Shown here: piece after piece, positions 26,223 through 33,691 of the stretch
Position numbering within the stretch: the stretch's first letter is position 1
Layout: each line of letters opens with the position of its first letter
Source: Pseudolactococcus piscium
GTDB lineage: Bacteria; Bacillota; Bacilli; Lactobacillales; Streptococcaceae
NCBI RefSeq assembly: GCF_002441695.1
Contig: NZ_JXJW01000020.1
Span: forward strand, 1-57,764
Reading direction: 5' to 3'
DNA length: 57,764 bases
The notes under the pieces: model-generated
The model's database searches: none
Told to the model about the DNA's origin: nothing
What the model saw: only the letters and a program-made list of their open reading frames with translations
Made by a program: the position numbers and the translations under genes

Positions 26223-26236
26223 TTACAGCATTGTAA
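26223..26236. promoter_or_regulatory. BceR operator
   Basis: TTACA-GCAT-TGTAA, a perfect match to the Bce-family binding site (TnACA-N4-TGTAA). It lies 33 bp upstream of the -35 of the transporter promoter and about 60 bp before the start of the divergent DUF998 gene. Confidence 0.8.
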
Positions 26237-26273
26237 GGTCTATGACTTAACCCGATATGTCATAAATGAATTG

Positions 26274-26282
26274 TGTTATAAT
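26274..26282 (+). promoter_or_regulatory. Extended -10 of the DUF998 gene, leaderless
   Basis: TGT-TATAAT, then CAATTT and ATG 26289. No Shine-Dalgarno sequence precedes the start. Confidence 0.6.
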
Positions 26283-26288
26283 CAATTT

Positions 26289-27494
26289 ATGAAGCTTAAC
26301 TTACAAATACCGGATGAGTTATATGACAAAATAGACAAAACAAGCCAATTTGAGGCTGTTTTTGAATCAAATAGTTTAGTCATTAAACCACCAAATGCAA
26401 CCAATCTGTCTCAAAATATCTCCCTAAGATGGACCTTGGTACCAGCACTTATCAGTGCCATCATTGCCTTTATTATTTTTCAAACAAATCAGGTTCGGCT
26501 TGTGTCACTCGTATCAGATGGCTTTTCAGTTAGTGAAGTTGCGGCCTTTTTAGGTGTCATATCCGGTCTGATCAGTTTTATGATTTCAATGCTTGTCAGA
26601 CCACATATAACAGAATTGTCCACGGGACGTATGACGAGGATTAGGAATTTCTTTACCTTAACCATCGCGCACACGATCCTACTATACGCCTTTTATTCAC
26701 TCTTTTTTTATGTCATTGATTTCGCCTTTATTGGTGCAAAATTTGATCCATTTACAGCAAGTTGGTTGATTTTAATTTTTGTGGCCATCGGTAATTTCAG
26801 TATGATCTATGCTGCATTGACTATCACCTTTGCTCGGATCACGACGATTTTTTCCCTAACAACTATCGGTGGGCTCTTTTTATCCATGATCACCAATGCC
26901 AATCCTAACTGGTGGCAGATCAATTTTAGTTTTCTTGGGACCCAAAATGCTGGTAACAAGTGGCAGTTTAATCTCACGCTTGTTTTCTCATCTCTATTAA
27001 TGTTAACATTAACCGATTATATTTTTGGTGACATCATTGATAAAAATAAGCTGGCTCGTGACCGCTATATCAAATTAACGATTTTGCGTGTGCTATTTAG
27101 TCTTATCTGCACGTCTTTAGCCTTAATTGGGACATTTGAAAACGTGGCTGGTTCATGGCTTCATACAGCTCATAATTTCGCAGCAAAATCGATGGTTGCA
27201 CTCATGCTTGTTATCATTCTCTTACAAAAATGGTTAGTGCCTAAAATCTCAAAAGAGTTTCTGATCCTATCCTATGCCTTCGCAGGATTTATGATTGCCC
27301 TTATCGTTTTATTTATGGGTGTACATTATATCTCACTCACTGCCTTTGAGATTCTGGGCTATGGTTTTGGCTTTACGTGGCTTGTTCTCTGTTTACAAAA
27401 TCTAAAAATCGCTTTTTCAACCACGCCAACCTATCAACTGAACTTAACACCTGATAATAAATTAATCGTATCTGAAAAAAAACTAACGGAATAG
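26289..27494 (+). CDS. DUF998 membrane protein divergent from the Bce operon
   Basis: 401 residues from ATG 26289. The first ~45 residues are soluble (MKLNLQIPDELYDKIDKTSQ), followed by about ten hydrophobic segments to residue 385 and a short cytoplasmic tail. I recognise the membrane part as DUF998-like; biochemical function is not known. It is divergent from the Bce-type operon, with the BceR operator between them, so it may belong to the same antibiotic response. Its own promoter predicts a leaderless mRNA. A bidirectional terminator follows. Confidence 0.7.
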   Translation: MKLNLQIPDELYDKIDKTSQFEAVFESNSLVIKPPNATNLSQNISLRWTLVPALISAIIAFIIFQTNQVRLVSLVSDGFSVSEVAAFLGVISGLISFMISMLVRPHITELSTGRMTRIRNFFTLTIAHTILLYAFYSLFFYVIDFAFIGAKFDPFTASWLILIFVAIGNFSMIYAALTITFARITTIFSLTTIGGLFLSMITNANPNWWQINFSFLGTQNAGNKWQFNLTLVFSSLLMLTLTDYIFGDIIDKNKLARDRYIKLTILRVLFSLICTSLALIGTFENVAGSWLHTAHNFAAKSMVALMLVIILLQKWLVPKISKEFLILSYAFAGFMIALIVLFMGVHYISLTAFEILGYGFGFTWLVLCLQNLKIAFSTTPTYQLNLTPDNKLIVSEKKLTE

Positions 27495-27513
27495 ACAACA
27501 TCCGTTAGTTTTT
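27481..27513. terminator. Bidirectional terminator, DUF998 gene / pheA
   Basis: AACTAACGGA, loop, TCCGTTAGTTTTTTTG between the convergent genes ending at 27494 (+) and 27522 (-). Confidence 0.85.
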
Positions 27514-27521
27514 TTGCGTCA

Positions 27522-28349
27522 TTACATCTTGTAAACCTTGTATTTACCAAGCTGTTTGACCGTAATACCAAGTTTTTCAAGGGCGTTAATCAAGTATATA
27601 TAGTCACCAGAATAGACCGCATCAACTAAGAAAAAATATTCACCTAAGAAGGTTTTAAGCGGACGAGATTCTATCTTTGATAAGTTAATCCCAAAATCTG
27701 AAAATACTTTTAAGGCCTTATATAGGGCACCTGGTTGATTATCTGTTAAGGTTAGTGCTAGGGTAATTTTTTGGTCAGAAACGGGCAACTTAATTTGTGG
27801 TCTTGTCTTACCTAATATCCAGAATCGCGTATAATTCTCATCAATTTCTTGTATATCATGCGCAATGATGGTTAAGTCGTATTCAAGGCTACTGGCCACA
27901 GGTGCGATAGCAGCAAAGGGTTTATCAGGATGTCCAGCGACAAACTGTGCGGCATAGGCCGTACTATCTGTACTCTCGATTTTAGCTTCTGGAAAATGCG
28001 TTTGTAGGTATTTAAGCGATTGGGCAATGGCTTGTGGATGAGAAAATATTTTATCGATCCGCTTGGTGCTATCTGTCGCCATCAACTGTTGTTTGATGGG
28101 TTGTACAATCTCGGCCTGTGCCCTGATATTATCAGCTTGTAAGTAGAGATAATCAACCGTTTGGTGGACACTACCTTCGATCGAATTTTCAACTGGGACA
28201 ATGGCAAAATCAACTAAACCAGTCTCATAATTTTTGATAACCTCAGTAATGGTCTCAAAGGGGATCAAGGTATGATGGCTTTCAGGAAATGCTGCATAGG
28301 CTGCTGCATAGGTAAAAGATGCTTTCGGACCGAGATAACCAATCTTCAT
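27522..28349 (-). CDS. pheA: Prephenate dehydratase
   Basis: 275 residues from ATG 28349 (MKIGYLGPKASFTYAAAYAA). The catalytic domain carries VPVENSIEGSVHQTVDYLY and NYTRFWILGKT (the T-R-F motif needed for dehydration). A C-terminal ACT domain (LTDNQPGALYKALKVFSDFG, INLSKIESRPLK) should bind phenylalanine for feedback control. It makes phenylpyruvate. It overlaps aroK by 4 nt. Stand-alone enzyme, not fused to chorismate mutase. Confidence 0.95.
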   Translation of the reverse strand: MKIGYLGPKASFTYAAAYAAFPESHHTLIPFETITEVIKNYETGLVDFAIVPVENSIEGSVHQTVDYLYLQADNIRAQAEIVQPIKQQLMATDSTKRIDKIFSHPQAIAQSLKYLQTHFPEAKIESTDSTAYAAQFVAGHPDKPFAAIAPVASSLEYDLTIIAHDIQEIDENYTRFWILGKTRPQIKLPVSDQKITLALTLTDNQPGALYKALKVFSDFGINLSKIESRPLKTFLGEYFFLVDAVYSGDYIYLINALEKLGITVKQLGKYKVYKM

Positions 28350-28828
28350 AATTGAATTTCCTTTACAATAGCTTCTGGGCACTTATCAGTCACAAGCACA
28401 GTCTTTGTCGCAACCATTTCATATAATGCTTCTCGACTCTCGTAGATGACCTCTAGGGCTTCTTTTGTATGCTCTAAAAATAAGGGTCTGACGTTTTCTT
28501 TATCTGCCATAATGCGTGCATATAGATCAGAAAAATTTGACTTAAGGTAGATGACCTGACTTGTTGACTCACTCAGGATTCGCCTATTTTCTTTAGCAGA
28601 AACAATTCCGCCTCCAGTCGAGACAACCTTACCAGACAATGCCAATGTTTTTAAGAGCTTTGATTCAACCTGACGAAAGGCAGGCTCACCATACTTCTCA
28701 AAATACGCTGAAATAGGCATCCCTATGTTAGCAACGATGACTGCATCCATATCAATAAAGTCAGTTGCCAATAAGTTCGCAACTGTTGACTTGCCCGATC
28801 CCATAAACCCGATTAAAAAAATTGTCAT
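28346..28828 (-). CDS. aroK: Shikimate kinase
   Basis: 160 residues: P-loop GFMGSGKSTVANLL (8-21), shikimate-binding DMDAVI and FRQVESK, and GGGIVSAKENRR. It phosphorylates shikimate using ATP in the common aromatic pathway. Upstream there is no clear ribosome site; TATAAC lies 7 nt before the ATG, so a leaderless start is possible but weaker than for other genes in this window. Coupled to pheA. Confidence 0.94.
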   Translation of the reverse strand: MTIFLIGFMGSGKSTVANLLATDFIDMDAVIVANIGMPISAYFEKYGEPAFRQVESKLLKTLALSGKVVSTGGGIVSAKENRRILSESTSQVIYLKSNFSDLYARIMADKENVRPLFLEHTKEALEVIYESREALYEMVATKTVLVTDKCPEAIVKEIQL

Positions 28829-28898
28829 TCGTCTAGTTATATCCTGTCTAAGGCATCGAACGCGCTACTACTCATCTTAAGCGCAACACATTTAGTCC

Positions 28899-30422
28899 TT
28901 ATTTTTTCTTTTTCTTACCTTTTTTGAGTTTTTTCTGAGCACGTTTCATGGCAGCATTCATGGCCATCTTACCAACTTTACCTTTAAGACCACCACCAAA
29001 CATGGCACTCATGTCAGGCATACCAGCGCCACCCATATCGCCAAGTGCGCTCATATCAGGCATACCAGCTGGCATATTTGGCATTTTACCGCCGCCCATA
29101 CCACCTAGCATGGCACTCATATCACCATTCATGATACCACTCATCATTTTCTTAGATTCATTAAACTGTTTGATCAGTTTATTGACTTCAATAAAGGTAT
29201 TGCCTGATCCTGCTGCAATCCGTCTGCGCCGAGACGGTGATAATATCTCAGGATTTTCCCGTTCTGCTGGTGTCATTGATAAGACCATGGCACGTTTTCG
29301 TGCGATGTCTTTTTCATCAACTTTAATGTTTGCAGCACCTGGAATCTCAGACATCCCCGGAATCATCTTCATGATTTCATCCAAAGGCCCCATCGATTGG
29401 ACTTGATCTAATTGCTCAATAAAGTCATTAAAATCAAAGCTATTTTCACGCATTTTTTCAGCCATTTTAGCTGATTGTGCTTCATCAAACTGCCCTTGTG
29501 CTTTTTCGATCAAGGTCAGCATGTCACCCATGCCAAGAATACGTGAACTCATACGATCCGGATAGAAGACTTCCAAATCAGTTAGCTTCTCACCAGTCCC
29601 GACAAACTTAATCGGCTTACCAGTAATCTCACGAATAGAAAGTGCAGCCCCACCACGTGTATCCCCATCAAGTTTGGTAATGATGACACCTGAGATATCA
29701 AGCGTTTCATTGAACTTTTTAGCAACATCAGCGGCGACTTGACCAGTCATGGCATCCACAACTAATAGAATTTCAGTTGGTTGAGCTACTGCTTTGATTT
29801 GAATCAACTCATCCATGAGTTTTTCATCAATTTCAAGACGACCTGCCGTATCGATCAAGACATAATCATGACGTTTCTCAGCAGCTAAGGCTAAGCCATG
29901 ACGGACGATCTCAACAGGGTTAACATCTGTTCCTTCATCATAGACAGGGACATCTACTTGTTTTCCGACTGTTTTTAACTGCTCGATAGCTGCTGGTCGA
30001 TAAACATCGGCCGCAATCATCAAAGGCCGTGCATTTTCAGTGTCTTTGAGGCGTTTAGCTAGTTTTCCAGCAAAGGTTGTTTTACCAGCCCCTTGAAGAC
30101 CTGCCATCATGATGATGGTCGGGATTTTAGGAGATTTACCTAATGTAACTTCCCCACCACCTAAAATCGCTGTCAATTCTTCATCGACGATTTTAATCAC
30201 TTGTTGGGCAGGTTGTAAGGCTTCGGATACTTCAACACCGATGGCACGCTCACGGATGTTTCTGATGAATTTTTTGACAACAGGTAAAGCAACATCGGCT
30301 TCTAATAAAGCGACGCGGATTTCTTTAGTGATTTCTAAAACATCATTTTCGGTAATTTTTTTCTTGCCACGGAAATTCTTAAAGACACCTTGCAAGCGTT
30401 GGGTTAAATTTTCAAATGCCAT
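28899..30422 (-). CDS. ffh: Signal recognition particle protein Ffh
   Basis: 507 residues: N domain (MAFENLTQRLQGVFKNFRGK), G domain with GLQGAGKTTFAGKLA (about 107-121), DTAGRLEID and TKLDGDTRGGAAL, and a Met-rich M domain (from about 300) that binds 4.5S RNA and signal sequences. The C-terminus has an unusually long Gly/Met-rich stretch (GDMSAMLGGMGGGKMPNMPA ...) before a Lys-rich tail. It targets membrane proteins to SecYEG via FtsY. It follows ylxM by 67 nt; the ribosome site is discussed separately. Confidence 0.97.
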   Translation of the reverse strand: MAFENLTQRLQGVFKNFRGKKKITENDVLEITKEIRVALLEADVALPVVKKFIRNIRERAIGVEVSEALQPAQQVIKIVDEELTAILGGGEVTLGKSPKIPTIIMMAGLQGAGKTTFAGKLAKRLKDTENARPLMIAADVYRPAAIEQLKTVGKQVDVPVYDEGTDVNPVEIVRHGLALAAEKRHDYVLIDTAGRLEIDEKLMDELIQIKAVAQPTEILLVVDAMTGQVAADVAKKFNETLDISGVIITKLDGDTRGGAALSIREITGKPIKFVGTGEKLTDLEVFYPDRMSSRILGMGDMLTLIEKAQGQFDEAQSAKMAEKMRENSFDFNDFIEQLDQVQSMGPLDEIMKMIPGMSEIPGAANIKVDEKDIARKRAMVLSMTPAERENPEILSPSRRRRIAAGSGNTFIEVNKLIKQFNESKKMMSGIMNGDMSAMLGGMGGGKMPNMPAGMPDMSALGDMGGAGMPDMSAMFGGGLKGKVGKMAMNAAMKRAQKKLKKGKKKKK

Positions 30423-30430
30423 AATTGTCG

Positions 30431-30480
30431 TATGAGCAAGTAACCTAAATGACTCGTTACTTAAAACTCATATCCTCCTT
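30431..30480 (-). promoter_or_regulatory. ffh leader: Shine-Dalgarno followed by a bridging hairpin
   Basis: On the - strand AAGGAGGA (30480-30473) is followed by TATGAG-TTTT-AAGTAAC, an 11-nt loop, GTTACTT-G-CTCATA, then CGACAATT and the ffh ATG. Both stems (6 bp and 7 bp) are perfect. When folded, the hairpin leaves about 9 nt between the Shine-Dalgarno and the start codon. No other ribosome site is present. Confidence 0.65.
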
Positions 30481-30489
30481 TTAATATTT

Positions 30490-30819
30490 CTATTCGTTTT
30501 CTAAGCTTTGTAGTAGGTCAATTTGTTGCGTCAGATAGGTATCTGCTTCATATTTCGTCAAGAGTTCTGAAAAAATCTGATCTCGAACAATATAATCAGA
30601 ATACATGTGCAGCTTTATTTCATACGTTTCTAGTACTTTTTCTGTCCGCTTAATATTATCATAAACAGCTTGTCGTGTGACGTTATATTCTTCTGCTATC
30701 TCTGCAAGAGAAAAGTCATCAGCGTAGTAGAGTTCGATATAATTCATCTGCTTTTCTGTCAGCAAAGTCGCATAAAACTCAAATAGGGCATTCATGCGAT
30801 TTGTTTTTTCAATTTCCAT
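30490..30819 (-). CDS. ylxM: YlxM/p13-like DNA-binding protein, SRP-associated
   Basis: 109 residues with a sigma-region-4-like helix-turn-helix: [40 protein letters not shown]. YlxM is encoded next to ffh in most Firmicutes and is known to modulate SRP GTPase or SRP assembly; the HTH may bind RNA or DNA. The ATG has no Shine-Dalgarno; a TGATATAAT element ends 6 nt upstream. Confidence 0.92.
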   Translation of the reverse strand: MEIEKTNRMNALFEFYATLLTEKQMNYIELYYADDFSLAEIAEEYNVTRQAVYDNIKRTEKVLETYEIKLHMYSDYIVRDQIFSELLTKYEADTYLTQQIDLLQSLENE

Positions 30820-30825
30820 TCTTAT

Positions 30826-30834
30826 ATTATATCA
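30826..30834 (-). promoter_or_regulatory. ylxM-ffh promoter, extended -10, leaderless
   Basis: On the - strand TGA-TATAAT, then ATAAGA and ATG. Confidence 0.6.
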
Positions 30835-30937
30835 TACAACCCCGGTCTATGCTCTCCTTATCTACGCTATCGACTTCTTTTATAAGGGCTCAACCAAACA
30901 TCATCGGTTGAGAAAAATGACTGTTTTGTGCATATAA

Positions 30938-30978
30938 AAAAAGGATAGATCGTAACAGCTACGACCTATCCGTTTTTA
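30938..30978 (-). terminator. Terminator of the malate operon
   Basis: On the - strand GGATAGGTCGTA, loop, TACGATCTATCC then TTTTTTT, about 35 nt after the malic enzyme stop. 12-bp stem. Confidence 0.9.
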
Positions 30979-31010
30979 TGTTAATGACAATGTGCTTTAT
31001 TTATCTATAC

Positions 31011-32180
31011 TTAGTCATCCACACTGCCACTTACTGCTTTGGCTACCACAGTTGCGACACCATCTTGGAAGGCATCTGGAATGATATTCGTCGTGCTGAG
31101 CTCACTCTCTGGAATTAAACTTGCGATTCCTTTAGCCGCAGCAATCTGCATCTCGATGGTAATTTTTCTAGCTCTAGCATCGAGTGCCCCTCTAAAGATA
31201 CCTGGAAAGGCTAAGACATTATTAATTTGATTAGGGAAGTCACTTCTACCTGTCCCAACAATATATGCGCCACCTTCAAGTGCTTCATCAGGCATGATTT
31301 CTGGAATTGGATTGGCCATGGCAAAAATAACGGGTTTGTCTGCCATTGCTTTAATCCATTCTTTTTTGAGGGCACCTGGTGCAGAAACACCAACAAACAC
31401 ATCTGCACCTACAAGCGCTGTTTCAAGCGTGCCTGACAGATGCTCACGATTTGTTACTTTGGCAATATCAAGGTGATGTGGCGCCAATTCTGCCCCATCC
31501 TCCTCATTAATGATACCAAAGCGATCGACAACTGTGATATGTTTAGCACCTGCTGCTAAGAATTTACGTGTGATAGACAGCCCTGCTGATCCACCCCCAT
31601 TGACAACGATTTTAACGTCAGCCAAGGTTTTGTTGATTAATTTTAAGCTGTTAAATAAGGCAGACAAGACGACAATCGCTGTCCCATGTTGGTCATCATG
31701 AAAGACTGGGATATCACATGCTTCAATCAACCGTTGTTCAATTTCAAAGCAACGTGGCGCACTGATGTCTTCTAGATTAATCCCACCAAAAGTTGGGGCA
31801 ATGGCTTTAACGATGGCAATGATTTCTTCTGTATCTTGTGTATCTAAAACGATTGGGACAGCATCAACATCAGCGAAGCGTTTGAATAAGGCAGCTTTTC
31901 CTTCCATAACTGGCATCGCTGCTTCTGGTCCAATATTCCCCAGACCTAACACAGCTGAGCCATCACTGACAACCGCTACCGTATTTTTTTTCGTCGTTAA
32001 TTGATAAGCCAAGGCCTTATCTTCTGCAACTGCTAAAGAAACAGCTGCTACACCTGGTGTATAGGCGATACTTAAATCTCTTTTGTTGTCAATTGTTACT
32101 TTAGAAATAACTGATAGTTTACCACCGTTATCTCTTGCTTGTTGCAAGGCTAATTCTTTTACATCTTCTGACATGTTCAT
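31011..32180 (-). CDS. mae: Malic enzyme (malate to pyruvate and CO2)
   Basis: 389 residues, the short bacterial type. SIAYTPGVAAVSLAVAED is the substrate loop, FHDDQHGTAIVVL the metal-binding region, VVNGGGSAGLSITRKFLAAG the NAD(P)-binding Rossmann motif, and AMANPIPEIMPDEA the second conserved block. It decarboxylates malate oxidatively. It is 8 nt downstream of the malate transporter, so the pair imports and ferments malate. AGGAGG precedes the ATG. Confidence 0.93.
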   Translation of the reverse strand: MNMSEDVKELALQQARDNGGKLSVISKVTIDNKRDLSIAYTPGVAAVSLAVAEDKALAYQLTTKKNTVAVVSDGSAVLGLGNIGPEAAMPVMEGKAALFKRFADVDAVPIVLDTQDTEEIIAIVKAIAPTFGGINLEDISAPRCFEIEQRLIEACDIPVFHDDQHGTAIVVLSALFNSLKLINKTLADVKIVVNGGGSAGLSITRKFLAAGAKHITVVDRFGIINEEDGAELAPHHLDIAKVTNREHLSGTLETALVGADVFVGVSAPGALKKEWIKAMADKPVIFAMANPIPEIMPDEALEGGAYIVGTGRSDFPNQINNVLAFPGIFRGALDARARKITIEMQIAAAKGIASLIPESELSTTNIIPDAFQDGVATVVAKAVSGSVDD

Positions 32181-32188
32181 GTCCTCCT

Positions 32189-33529
32189 CTATCCTTTAAA
32201 AATAAGTCTAAAAATACCTGTCATCACAATGACCGTAATTGCACCACCTAAGCGTGTTGCGACTTGTGCAAACGGCATTAAATTCATACGATTTGCAGTA
32301 CTTAAAATGGCAACATCTCCTGTACCTCCCATACCACTTTGACAGGCTGAAATAATGGCAGCTTCGATTGGATACATGTTCATAAATCTTGATACCACGA
32401 AGCCTGTCGCAATAACTGTAAACACAACACTGATGACGACTAAGAAATATTGAATGCTTAAGGTCCCAACAACATCTTTTAAAGGAATGTAGAGTAAGCC
32501 TAAGCCTGCCATGACTGGGAACGTAAAGTTACCAGAGATAAACAGGTAGAGTTGTTTAGAGCCTTGTTGTGTTTCTAGTGGCACAACATTCAAGTATTTC
32601 AGTATTGCTGCTAACACGATCATTAATACTGGACCTGGAAAGCCTGTAAAGTGCTGTAATAACCCACCAGCTATGAATAAGGTACAGGCAGTCAGGACAC
32701 CAGCGCCCATTTTTTTCAAGTCTAGTTCTCCAGAGCCTTCTTTTAAGGCATCTTTCATATCATCAGTCTGACCGACTTTCACTAATTGGCCATTACCTGA
32801 TAGATCTGGTCGTTTTTCTCCCCAACTTGATAGTAAAGCGGTACACATGATGGCAAAGAAGTTACCGATGATTGTTGCTGGAATTAATTGGGCAACTAAT
32901 TGCTCACTTCCGAGTCCTGTAATTGCACTGTAACCTAAGGATAGTGGTAAAATACCTTCACCGATACCACCAGCCAAGACAGGTGTCACGATATAGAAGA
33001 GTGTATGTTGCCACTCTAATCCTAATAGAACGCCGACAAGAGTACCGACGCCCATGGCGAAGGTCATCCCCAATAACATTGGAATAATCATGCGAAACAA
33101 GCCCTGAACCAAAATTTTACGATTCATCCCAAGGATACTACCACATACCAAGCAGGCGATGTAGAAATACAGAAAGTTTGCATCCTTCATTAAGATATGT
33201 GCTGAACCCATAATATTTTTGTTAATCAGATTAAAAAATACTAGAATTGATGGGACCAGTAAAGATAAAATTGCAGGACCACCAAAGTTTTTTAAAAATG
33301 GAATGTTGGCACCAATCGTGCCAAGTAACCATCCCATCACCAAAATGACGGCAAATCCACCTAGCATATTCACTGGTAACTGTTGTAGTAAACCAGTAAT
33401 CACGATTACAGTGGATAGGGCGATATAGACAGGCAATGGCACTGACCCAACTTTGATCGTCATCCAGTGGTTGGCCATATCTTTTAATGGCGGCCCCTTT
33501 TCCAATTTTGTTTTTCCCTCTTGTTGCAT
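32189..33529 (-). CDS. maeP: 2-hydroxycarboxylate (malate/citrate) transporter, 2HCT family
   Basis: 446 residues, about 11 hydrophobic segments, with the two signature re-entrant loops of the 2HCT family: LAGGIGEGILPLS and QSGMGGTGDVAILS. Family members carry malate, citrate or lactate with Na+ or H+. Linkage to malic enzyme and a CitAB-type regulator favours malate. AAGGAGGA precedes the ATG. The promoter region has a cre site and two MaeR-type boxes. Confidence 0.9.
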   Translation of the reverse strand: MQQEGKTKLEKGPPLKDMANHWMTIKVGSVPLPVYIALSTVIVITGLLQQLPVNMLGGFAVILVMGWLLGTIGANIPFLKNFGGPAILSLLVPSILVFFNLINKNIMGSAHILMKDANFLYFYIACLVCGSILGMNRKILVQGLFRMIIPMLLGMTFAMGVGTLVGVLLGLEWQHTLFYIVTPVLAGGIGEGILPLSLGYSAITGLGSEQLVAQLIPATIIGNFFAIMCTALLSSWGEKRPDLSGNGQLVKVGQTDDMKDALKEGSGELDLKKMGAGVLTACTLFIAGGLLQHFTGFPGPVLMIVLAAILKYLNVVPLETQQGSKQLYLFISGNFTFPVMAGLGLLYIPLKDVVGTLSIQYFLVVISVVFTVIATGFVVSRFMNMYPIEAAIISACQSGMGGTGDVAILSTANRMNLMPFAQVATRLGGAITVIVMTGIFRLIFKG

Positions 33530-33561
33530 CTCTTTTTTCCTCCTTGTTTGTTTCTATCCTC

Positions 33562-33582
33562 AGTATAAAGTAAGCGTTTTCT
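33562..33582 (-). promoter_or_regulatory. Malate operon -10 and CcpA cre site
   Basis: On the - strand a TATACT -10 (33567-33562) is preceded by AGAAAACGCTTACT (33582-33569), a near-consensus cre with the central CG. CcpA binding there would block the promoter in the presence of glucose. Confidence 0.65.
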
Positions 33583-33592
33583 TTTTCCTAGT

Positions 33593-33627
33593 TTATTTAA
33601 GTTTTTTAAGTAATTCAACTTATTTAA
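33593..33627 (-). promoter_or_regulatory. Two MaeR-type boxes (TTATTTAA)
   Basis: TTATTTAA occurs at 33593-33600 and 33620-33627 as a direct repeat 27 bp apart on the + strand, immediately upstream of the malate operon -35 region. TTATT(A/T)AA is the site described for MaeR in Lactobacillus casei and is close to sites of other CitB-family regulators. Confidence 0.6.
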
Positions 33628-33647
33628 AAGAAATCGGTTCTTGCAAA

Positions 33648-33658
33648 TGTGCTATAAT
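33648..33658 (+). promoter_or_regulatory. Promoter of the malate two-component genes
   Basis: ATGTGCTATAAT region: TGC-TATAAT extended -10 (TATAAT 33653-33658), followed by a leader of about 27 nt with AGGAAGAG before ATG 33692. Confidence 0.6.
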
Positions 33659-33691
33659 GAAAGAAAAGTTAGAATAAGTGAGGAAGAGAAT

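Noticed and set aside
28828-28850. aroK as a sixth leaderless gene
   Set aside because: TATAAC is 7 nt from the ATG, without a TG extension or -35, and read-through from ffh is possible. Too weak to include with the five others.
28948-29406. 152-codon open frame antisense to ffh, rich in Pro and Ile
   Set aside because: It mirrors the Met/Gly-rich M domain on the other strand; no ribosome site, no recognisable domain, and ffh is certain.
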